From Mycolicibacterium austroafricanum (GTDB lineage Bacteria; Actinomycetota; Actinomycetes; Mycobacteriales; Mycobacteriaceae): a stretch of 64,000 bases of DNA. A model generated the notes under the pieces. It was not told where the DNA came from, did not search any database, and saw only the letters and a program-made list of their open reading frames with translations. The position numbers and the translations under genes were made by a program. Of the stretch, positions 57,666-64,000 are shown piece after piece. The stretch's first letter is position 1; the number at the start of each line of letters is the position of its first letter. Where the stretch lies: the NCBI RefSeq assembly GCF_000612725.1, contig NZ_HG964462.1:62001-126000 (forward strand), in the 5' to 3' direction.

Positions 57666-59156
57666 GTGACAGAAGGGTTTACCGAAAGGTTCGCGGCAGC
57701 GCTGGACGGATACGGTGAGCGGCCGTGCATCGAGTACGACGGGCGGTGGTACTCCGGCGACGAGGTCATGTCGTACGGCGCGCAGATTGCTTCCGTGCTG
57801 CACAGCGCCGGCGTCACCGGTGATGCACCGGTCGGGTTGATCGTTCGCAATCGGCTGCAGCATGCCGCGGCGATCGCCGGCTTCCTGGCCGCCGGGCGCA
57901 CCGTGGCGATGATCTACTCGTTCCAGTCCCCGGACGCGATCGCTCGCGACATCGAACAACTGAATCTGGCCGCGGTGATCGCCGACCCCGAGGACTGGAC
58001 GGAACCGGTAGTTACGGGCGCCGCGCGCGTGGGTTCGGCAGGCGTGGCGATCTCACTGTCCGCCCCGACGGTGGCCGGTGTCGTCGGCCTCGAACGTTGT
58101 GACACCGCACGGCGCCACGCGCCGTCCGAACCCGGCGTGGCGCTGAAGATCCTCACCAGCGGTACCACCGGGCCACCCAAGCGGCAGTCCATCAGGTTCA
58201 ACGTCCTGGAGCGCACCGTGTTCAGCGTGACCGCCGGGGAGAAGGCATCCGGCGACGCGCCACCGGAGTTCGCGTACTGGCAGTTCGGCGGTATCGGGGT
58301 GTGCCAGTTGATCGCGGGCCTCTACAACGGACGTCGCATCGCGATGCTGGAACGCTTCACCGTCGACGGCTGGGTGGACGCCGTGCGGCGGCACCGGGTG
58401 ACGCGCTGCGGGGTGCAACCGGCCGTGATCCGGATGCTCCTGGATGCCGATGTGCCCAAGGAGGATCTCGCGTCGCTGGAGTTCCTGATCAGCGCGTCGG
58501 GGCCACTGGATCCCGAGACGCGCGACGAGTTCGAGCAGCAGTACGGAATTCCGATTCGGTTGGCCTATGGGGCAACCGAGTTCGCGGGATCGCTGTGCGC
58601 GTGGACACCTGAGCTGTTGCAGCAGTACGGAGAGTCGAAGCGCAACAGTGTCGGACGAGCCCTGCCCGACACCGAACTGAGGGTCGTCGATCCCGAGACG
58701 GGAGGTGAAAGGGCGGTCGGCGAGCAGGGCCTGTTGGAGGCCAAGGTCGCCCCCATCGGGCCTGACTGGATCCGCACCACTGACATCGCGAGCATCGACG
58801 AGGACGGCTTCGTCACCTTGCACGGGCGGGCCGACGGCGCGATCAACCGAGGCGGATTCAAGGTGCTGCCCGAAGCCGTCAGACGGGTTCTCATCACACA
58901 CCCCGACGTGCGCGACGCCTGTGTGGTGGGCGTTCCCGACGCGCGTCTCGGTCAGGTGCCCTTCGCGGCCATCGAGGTCAGCGCGGGCACGGCTGCGCCG
59001 TCCGACGGCGAACTCAGAGAGCTGGTGCGACAGTCACTTCCGGTCTACAACGTGCCCGTCGCGTTCGCGGCGGTCGAGGAACTGCCACGCAACCCGGCGC
59101 TGAAGGTGAGCCTGCCGGCTGTGGCCGCCCTCTACACCGGCCACACCGGGGACTGA
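57666..59156 (+). CDS. AMP-dependent synthetase (ANL acyl-CoA ligase-like)
   Basis: A 496-residue adenylate-forming enzyme. Core motifs are LTSGTTGPPKRQS (A3), YGATEFAGSL (A5), DWIRTTDIASID (A7) and HGRADGAINRGGFKVLP (A8). It activates a carboxylic acid as acyl-AMP, probably acyl-CoA, but its substrate is not indicated by sequence. Lys near the end (NPALKVSL) is the catalytic A10 Lys. GTG 57666 is the best start; an in-frame GTG lies at 57648. It follows the serine hydrolase by about 60 nt. Confidence 0.9.
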   Translation: MTEGFTERFAAALDGYGERPCIEYDGRWYSGDEVMSYGAQIASVLHSAGVTGDAPVGLIVRNRLQHAAAIAGFLAAGRTVAMIYSFQSPDAIARDIEQLNLAAVIADPEDWTEPVVTGAARVGSAGVAISLSAPTVAGVVGLERCDTARRHAPSEPGVALKILTSGTTGPPKRQSIRFNVLERTVFSVTAGEKASGDAPPEFAYWQFGGIGVCQLIAGLYNGRRIAMLERFTVDGWVDAVRRHRVTRCGVQPAVIRMLLDADVPKEDLASLEFLISASGPLDPETRDEFEQQYGIPIRLAYGATEFAGSLCAWTPELLQQYGESKRNSVGRALPDTELRVVDPETGGERAVGEQGLLEAKVAPIGPDWIRTTDIASIDEDGFVTLHGRADGAINRGGFKVLPEAVRRVLITHPDVRDACVVGVPDARLGQVPFAAIEVSAGTAAPSDGELRELVRQSLPVYNVPVAFAAVEELPRNPALKVSLPAVAALYTGHTGD

Positions 59157-59159
59157 CGG

Positions 59160-59585
59160 TTACACGGCACCGAGATCGGCGGACAACCAACGGGCAGGTT
59201 TGACGAACACCGCCACGCTCTCGCCGTGTTCACGCCTCGCGAATTCGAGATAGCCGTCCACCTTCTCTGGCGCGAGGTAGCGCCTGGTCATCTCGACGAG
59301 CTGCGCGTCGGTGCCGGGCTCGATGCGCAGCACCGGGCCCTCCACGGCCACGTAGCGCACCGTGGGCTCCACACGGTCCACCATCAGCGAGACGTGGCCG
59401 TTCGATTGGATCAGCTGGTGCTTGCGGGATCCGGCGCCGGTGGTGAACCAGAGATCACCCCCAGGCGTGTACTGGTACCAGATCGGAACCGTCAGCGGAC
59501 CGCGTCCGTCACCTGCGGAGACTGACAGTGCGGCAATGTGGGGCTCGGCGAGGAACTGTTCACGTTCGTCTTTGGAAAGGGCCAT
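59160..59585 (-). CDS. PPOX-family (pyridoxamine-phosphate oxidase-like) protein
   Basis: A 141-residue split-barrel protein: DEREQFLAEPHIAALSVSAGDGRG, IWYQYTPGGDLWFTTGAGSRKH and a late LEFARREHGESVAVFVKP. Flavin or F420 binding is expected. ATG 59585 is 7 nt from TACGGT (59598-59593): leaderless. Convergent with the ligase and divergent from the LLM gene. Confidence 0.85.
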   Translation of the reverse strand: MALSKDEREQFLAEPHIAALSVSAGDGRGPLTVPIWYQYTPGGDLWFTTGAGSRKHQLIQSNGHVSLMVDRVEPTVRYVAVEGPVLRIEPGTDAQLVEMTRRYLAPEKVDGYLEFARREHGESVAVFVKPARWLSADLGAV

Positions 59586-59652
59586 AACTCGCACCGTACT
59601 GATCGGCGCTGACTACCGGGTGGTGCAAGCGACGAGGCATAGAGTCGGGAGC

Positions 59653-60645
59653 ATGCGCTTCGGAATCTTCGTCCCGCAAGGCTGGCGGTTGGACCTGGTC
59701 GGAATAGCACCCCGTGATCAATGGCAGGTCATGCGCGATCTCGCGTCGTATGTCGACGAGGGTGGCGTCTGGGATTCGCTGTGGGTGTACGACCACTTCC
59801 ACACCGTCCCCGTTCCCACCGCGGAGGCGACACACGAAGCGTGGTCACTGATGTCGGCCTACGCCGCGACCACCTCGCGGATCAAGCTGGGCCAGATGTG
59901 TACCGCCATGAGCTACCGCAACCCGGTTTACCTGGCCAAGGTCGCCGCGACCGCCGACATCATCTCGGGTGGACGCATTCAGATGGGTATCGGCGGCGGC
60001 TGGTACGAACACGAATGGCGTGCATACGGATACGGCTTCCCCTCCGCCGGCGTGCGATTGGCCCGTCTCGACGAGGGCGTCCAGATCATGCGGGACGCCT
60101 GGCGCGACGGCACGGTGACGTTCGACGGCAAGCACTACCAGGCCGACGGGGCCATCGTCGCTCCGCGGCCGCTGCAGCAGGCGGGAATCCCGCTGTGGAT
60201 CGCAGGCGGCGGTGAGAAGGTCACGCTGCGTATCGCGGCGAAGTATGCGCAGTACACCAACTTCACGTCCGAGCCCGAAGGTTTCGCGCACAAGTCGCAG
60301 GTGCTCGCCGAGCACTGCCGAGACGTCGGGACCGATTTCGACAAGATCGTCCGCTCGGCGAACATCAATGCAGTCGTCGGGAGCTCCGAGTCCGACGTCA
60401 AGGACCGGCTGGCGCGGGTGCGCTCACGGATCAGTGCGCTCACGGGTGAGCCCGCGGCCGACGCGATGCTGAACTCGATGAGCAGCCCTGAGGCCGGCAG
60501 CGGAACTCCCGAACAGCTCATCGACACACTGCGGCGCCTTCGCGAGCTGGGTTGCGAATACGTGATCTGCTATTTCCCCGAGGCCGCCTACGACCGCTCC
60601 GGGATTGAACTGTTCGAGCGTGAGGTCATCCCGGCTCTGTCGTGA
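59653..60645 (+). CDS. LLM-class F420-dependent oxidoreductase
   Basis: A 330-residue luciferase-like TIM-barrel enzyme that reduces or oxidises substrates with coenzyme F420. Visible pieces are FGIFVPQGW, DSLWVYDHFHTVPVPTAE, KLGQMCTAMSYRNPVYLAKV and GRIQMGIGGGWYEHEWRAYG. Substrate unknown. ATG 59653 is 7 nt from TAGAGT (59640-59645). Divergent from the PPOX gene across about 70 nt. Confidence 0.9.
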   Translation: MRFGIFVPQGWRLDLVGIAPRDQWQVMRDLASYVDEGGVWDSLWVYDHFHTVPVPTAEATHEAWSLMSAYAATTSRIKLGQMCTAMSYRNPVYLAKVAATADIISGGRIQMGIGGGWYEHEWRAYGYGFPSAGVRLARLDEGVQIMRDAWRDGTVTFDGKHYQADGAIVAPRPLQQAGIPLWIAGGGEKVTLRIAAKYAQYTNFTSEPEGFAHKSQVLAEHCRDVGTDFDKIVRSANINAVVGSSESDVKDRLARVRSRISALTGEPAADAMLNSMSSPEAGSGTPEQLIDTLRRLRELGCEYVICYFPEAAYDRSGIELFEREVIPALS

Positions 60646-61357
60646 GCTCGTGGGCCGGGCACCACAGTATGGTGGGCCGCCGGCATGGTCGGCGACAGGT
60701 GTCCGTTTGGGCAAATTCTGACACCATCGTTGAAAAGATCGCGGCACGGCTGGGAGCATCCCGGGTGGCGGGTTGTCGCGCGGAGGGCGCGCCGGCAGCA
60801 GCCGCAGTGGTCGGACTTGACGTGGACCACGGACGGGCGAATACTGAGCAACTCCGATTACCAGCGGGATGGGCGACTCCTGATGCGTGGTTCCCCGCGT
60901 CCGCGTGTCGATCCCCGCAGCTTAGGGCACCGGTTGGCGTGCGAAGAGTTATTGACTGCCGTTGAGCAGGCAAGGACTCAGAAACCTTCTGATTGAAATT
61001 TTCCTCTAGGAAAATTTGCCTGATTTTGTTACCTTTGCTCAGTGAGCTGGAGATTTGCTGACGCATCGAGGGCTCCGGTGATTGCCGCCTCGTTGTGTCA
61101 GCAAGTTTCTTCCAAGATTTCGTTATCGGGGTCACGATATTGGCTTAGGCTCAGCCCTGGCTGGGCACGCGCTGAACGCGAAGGTGCACGTTCAGCAAAC
61201 CAGGCGAAGCGGGCATGGGACGGTCGGGGAGCCGTGCAGGAGCTGCGGATGCGCGCAGTTCTGCGTTGTGGCGACACAACCTCGAACAATCCGATATCGG
61301 CTCCGCTGGGGCAACTGAGCATCCGGGGGGATGCAGTTACAGCAACGGAGGTCGAAT
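60646..61357. other. 712-bp gap before the repeat protein; no convincing gene
   Basis: No supported gene lies here. An ATG at 60685 opens a 103-codon frame ending at 60996, and overlapping frames exist, but third-codon-position GC is only moderate and I see no domain. The right part is AT-rich by the standard of this genome, with a 9-bp hairpin at 60996-61017 and a TAGGCT at 61145-61150. It is a plausible long promoter and leader region for the repeat protein, with start at 61358. Confidence 0.6.
60996..61017. repeat. AT-rich inverted repeat upstream of the repeat protein
   Basis: AAATTTTCC (60996-61004) and GGAAAATTT (61009-61017) are perfect 9-bp arms around TCTA. It stands out as AT-rich and could be an operator or part of the 5' leader of the following gene. 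Confidence 0.7.
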
Positions 61358-64000
61358 ATGTGTGCGTCCCCTGCCCGTCATCGCGCTGCGCGTAACGGCT
61401 CGTCTGGTTCTCAGCGGGACTTCTGGTCGGCCAAGGACCTCGTCGAGGGTGTCGCAGACGGTGGGCCCGCGCGCCACGCACGCAAGACCCCGTCGAAGAT
61501 CTCCATCCACGTCGGCCGAGTGGGTGCTCTCGCGGTGTCGCTCGGTGTCGGTCTGGCTGTCGCGAACTCGTCCGGCGTGGCGTATGCGGACAGCGACACC
61601 GAGTCGTCGGTGTCGTCATCCGGAGCCGACGCCACCCCGGCGGGTTCGTCCACCCCCGGCGGCGCCGACGAGTCACCGGAGGCGCAGACCGGCCCCGATT
61701 CCGGCGGCGACGCTGACGACGACGAAGACGGCGAGGACGCCGAGGCCGGCGATACCGACGAACCTGGGGACGTCCTCGACCCCGATTCGGACCCGGAGTC
61801 AGGCGCAGACGACGAGCAGGCCGCCGAGGAGTCCGGCGACAACTCGGCGGCTCCAGGGGATTCCGGCGAGACCTCGGGTACGGCTCCGGTGGTCGAGCCG
61901 TCCGTGCCGCCACGAGAGTCGGATGCCCTCGAGGAGGCCGACGAGTCCGCAGTCGACGCCGACCTTGACGTCGAGGTCTCCACTCCCGACGGCGCGCACG
62001 AGGACGCCGCGACTCCGGCGACCGAAGCGGTGTCGCTGTCGGGCGGCAGCGCCGTCGCGCCGGCTGCGCCCGCCGAAGAGGAGAGCCTTGAGTCGGTAAG
62101 CCTCTTCGCGGCAGTGGTGTCCAATGTGGTGGCACCGCTGGCCGATCCTGAGGCTCCGGCTCCTGCACCGTGGTTGGACGCGCTGCTGGCTTGGGTCCGG
62201 CGCCAGATCAATCACACCTTCTTCAACAAGACTCCTGTGTACGGGCCGATCTCGACCGAACAGATCCTCACCGGCCAGCTGCTCATCGACCTGCACGCGT
62301 CGGATCCGAACGGTGACCCGCTGACCTACGACATCATCCAGCCCGAGCACGGCTGGGTGTTTCGCGATCTCATCACCGGCCGCTTCGTGTACACCCCTGA
62401 CGAACTCGTGGCCGGCGACCCCTTGGTGGACAGCTTCCAGGTCGTCATCCGCGACGACTCCGAACACCTGTCGGGCACCTTGGGCAGCATCCAGAAACTG
62501 CTTCACGGTGTCGCCAGGCTGTTCGGGCTCGCACAGGCCGACAACGTCACGGTCACGGTCCCGGTGTTCGTCGACCCAGTCATCCAGCTCCCACCACTGA
62601 TCACCCCCATCGCGGGCCCGGGCTACACGCTCGGCGGCGACCCGGTGAAGCTGGTGTCCTCGGTTCTGGTTGCCGACGGGGATTCGGACGAGCTGTCCCA
62701 GGTCGTCATCAAAATCGCGACTCTGGGTCAAGACGGTGATCTGCTGGAGTACGTTGCTCCCCAGGGCAATCCGATCACCGCGACGTGGGATGCGCAGACG
62801 ATGACGCTCACGCTCAGCGGTGTGGCAACCACGGCGCAATACCAACAGGCCATCGAGGCGGTGACCTTCTCGGCCACCGATGGTGCGTTACTGGTGCGCG
62901 GCGTGACGCTGTCGGCCACCGATGAACACGGCGTCGACAACATCGCACCTGGCTTCGTCGCCGTCGGGGTATGGCCCGCGATCAAGCTCCCGCCGTTGGT
63001 GACTCCGCTCCCGGGTCTGGGCTACACGATCGGTGACGATCCGGTCAAGCTGGTGTCGGCGGTCGACATCGCCGACGGAGACTCGGACTACCTGTCGAAG
63101 CTGGTGTTGAAGATCGCCACGCTGGCGCAGTCCGGTGACGTGTTGAGTTATGTTGCACCGTCGGACAATCCGATCACGGCGACATGGGATGCGGGTGCGA
63201 AGACCCTGACCTTGTCGGGGGTGGCGACCAAGGCGCAGTATGAGGAAGCGCTCATGGCGGTCACGTTCTCGGCGACCGAGGGTGCGCTGCTGGTCCGAGG
63301 CGTGACGATGTCGGCCACCGATGCCGATGGTGTGGAGAACATCGCTCCCGGACTTGTGACCGTCGGAGTCTGGCCGGCGCTGGCCCTGCCGCCGTTGGTG
63401 ACGCCGGTGCCCGGCTTGGGATACACGCTGGGCGATGATCCGGTCAAGCTGGTGTCGGCGGTGGATATCGCTGACGGGGACTCGGACTACCTGTCGGAGG
63501 CGATCCTCAAGATCGCGACGTTGGCGCAGTCCGGTGACGTGTTGGGTTATGTTGCGCCGTCCGGAAATCCGATCACGGCGACGTGGGATGCCGGTGCTCG
63601 GACGTTGACGTTGTCGGGGGTGGCGACCAAGGCGCAGTACGAGGAGGCGCTCAAAGCGGTGACCTTCTCGGCGACCCAGGGTGCGCTGCTGGTCCGCGGC
63701 GTAACGATCTCGGTCACCGACGCGGACGGTGTGGAGAACATCGCCCCCGGACTCGTGACGGTCGGAGTGTGGTTGGCGACGCAGTTGCCGCCGCTGGTCA
63801 CCCCGGTGGGCGCCCCGACCTACACGCTTGGTTCGACGCCGGTGAAGCTGGTGTCGGCGGTCGACATCGCCGATGGTGATTCGGACTTTCTGTCGGAGGC
63901 GGTGCTGAGGATCGCGCTGTTGGCGCAGTCCGGTGATGCGTTGGGTTATGTTGCGCCGTCGGGTAATCCGATCACGGCGACGTGGGATGCCGGTGCTCGG
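61358..64000 (+). CDS. Large secreted Ig/cadherin-like repeat protein (3' end beyond window)
   Basis: An 881-codon fragment open at the window edge. ATG at 61358 follows a GGAGG (61347-61351). The first ~85 residues are an extended signal region ending GRVGALAVSLGVGLAVANSSG, then AYAD. Next comes an acidic, Ser/Asp-rich linker (to about residue 250), a cadherin-like domain (DPNGDPLTYDIIQPEHGW), and then identical-length 133-residue repeats. Each repeat has a DxDGD-type acidic loop (DIADGDSDYLS) that may bind Ca2+. It is probably a surface or secreted adhesin/biofilm protein; the C-terminus is unknown. Confidence 0.85.
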   Translation, partial: MCASPARHRAARNGSSGSQRDFWSAKDLVEGVADGGPARHARKTPSKISIHVGRVGALAVSLGVGLAVANSSGVAYADSDTESSVSSSGADATPAGSSTPGGADESPEAQTGPDSGGDADDDEDGEDAEAGDTDEPGDVLDPDSDPESGADDEQAAEESGDNSAAPGDSGETSGTAPVVEPSVPPRESDALEEADESAVDADLDVEVSTPDGAHEDAATPATEAVSLSGGSAVAPAAPAEEESLESVSLFAAVVSNVVAPLADPEAPAPAPWLDALLAWVRRQINHTFFNKTPVYGPISTEQILTGQLLIDLHASDPNGDPLTYDIIQPEHGWVFRDLITGRFVYTPDELVAGDPLVDSFQVVIRDDSEHLSGTLGSIQKLLHGVARLFGLAQADNVTVTVPVFVDPVIQLPPLITPIAGPGYTLGGDPVKLVSSVLVADGDSDELSQVVIKIATLGQDGDLLEYVAPQGNPITATWDAQTMTLTLSGVATTAQYQQAIEAVTFSATDGALLVRGVTLSATDEHGVDNIAPGFVAVGVWPAIKLPPLVTPLPGLGYTIGDDPVKLVSAVDIADGDSDYLSKLVLKIATLAQSGDVLSYVAPSDNPITATWDAGAKTLTLSGVATKAQYEEALMAVTFSATEGALLVRGVTMSATDADGVENIAPGLVTVGVWPALALPPLVTPVPGLGYTLGDDPVKLVSAVDIADGDSDYLSEAILKIATLAQSGDVLGYVAPSGNPITATWDAGARTLTLSGVATKAQYEEALKAVTFSATQGALLVRGVTISVTDADGVENIAPGLVTVGVWLATQLPPLVTPVGAPTYTLGSTPVKLVSAVDIADGDSDFLSEAVLRIALLAQSGDALGYVAPSGNPITATWDAGAR
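62588..64000 (+). repeat. Exact-spacing 399-bp tandem repeats in the surface protein
   Basis: Homologous positions start at 62588, 62987, 63386 and 63785, exactly 399 bp (133 codons) apart; the fourth unit runs past the window. Conserved stretches include GYTLGDDPVKLVSAVDIADG, NPITATWDAGARTLTLSGVA and ATKAQYEEALKAVTFSAT. Units 2 and 3 are the most alike, showing recent duplication. Confidence 0.95.

Noticed and set aside
60685..60996. 103-codon frame in the gap before the surface protein gene, and an overlapping Cys-rich frame on the other strand
   Set aside because: Third-position GC is only moderate, neither frame has a recognisable domain, and starts lack convincing signals.
1..64000. CRISPR arrays, insertion sequences, prophage or integrase genes
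   Set aside because: No spaced direct repeats of CRISPR type, no transposase, integrase or phage structural genes seen.

Overview
This window is high-GC actinobacterial DNA, almost certainly from a fast-growing mycobacterium (Mycolicibacterium-like). Evidence: mycothiol synthase (MshD), LmeA (lipomannan elongation), DesA1 acyl-ACP desaturase, F420-type PPOX and luciferase-like enzymes, an AroQ-gamma secreted chorismate mutase, DUF732/DUF3073/DUF3349 proteins, and many genes that look leaderless (TANNNT 6-8 nt before ATG/GTG). From memory, the backbone order matches M. tuberculosis Rv0788-Rv0826 and then Rv0854-Rv0860. The stretches that break this order are the accessory parts.

Layout. 1-2.7 kb: end of purQ, then a three-gene type VII secretion (T7SS)-like cassette (small EspC-like partner, WXG-type protein with a glycine-zipper C-terminus, polytopic membrane protein). 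2.8-4.7 kb: encapsulin shell with its DyP peroxidase cargo. 4.7-16.4 kb: pepC, a VOC protein, purL, a membrane alpha/beta hydrolase, a CPBP protease, a PPOX enzyme interrupted by four 27-bp repeats behind a SoxR-like box, an SCP2-like protein, purF and purM. 16.4-26.5 kb: DUF3073, YgfZ-like, an aminodeoxychorismate lyase-like protein, a solute-binding protein, lipoprotein, nitrobindin-like protein, a DUF732 protein, the sulfur operon DUF4395-cysA-sseC behind a poly-cysteine leader peptide, thioredoxin-like protein, lmeA, glnR and mshD. 26.5-30.3 kb: an ars operon (arsR-arsC fusion, arsC, DUF3349, arsD, arsA) with a clear promoter and operator but no efflux pump. 30.4-35.1 kb: pstSCAB and phoU, each preceded by PHO-box-like 11-bp direct repeats. 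35.1-43.2 kb: LCP protein, tRNA-dihydrouridine synthase, desA1, a TetR regulator diverging from an MpaB-family oxygenase, a Ser/Thr kinase and a secreted VldE-like protein. 43.2-43.7 kb: four tRNAs (Lys, Glu, Asp, Phe). 43.7-52.8 kb: chorismate mutase, two TetR regulators, an MBL hydrolase, a CrtI-like oxidoreductase behind a perfect 26-bp palindrome, a UBP-type zinc finger, three tandem SRPBCC proteins, dapC and an Old Yellow Enzyme. 53.0-60.6 kb: fadA-fadB, a serine beta-lactamase-like protein, an AMP-forming ligase and two F420/FMN-type enzymes. 61.4-64.0 kb: the start of a large secreted repeat protein with exact 399-bp repeats, running off the end.

How the genes work together. Purine synthesis is spread over purQ, purL, purF and purM with unrelated genes between them. 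Phosphate uptake (pst) and its modulator (phoU) converge on a shared terminator and carry matching PHO boxes. Sulfur handling is governed by a cysteine-sensing leader peptide. Redox defence recurs as DyP/encapsulin, the SoxR-box PPOX, the thioredoxin-like protein and mycothiol synthesis. The most novel-looking items are the T7SS toxin/immunity-like triad (306-2668), the SoxR-box promoter (11498-11528) with the 27-bp repeat insertion in its target gene, the ArsR-ArsC fusion, and the structured element with a 12-codon ORF at 18856-19022.
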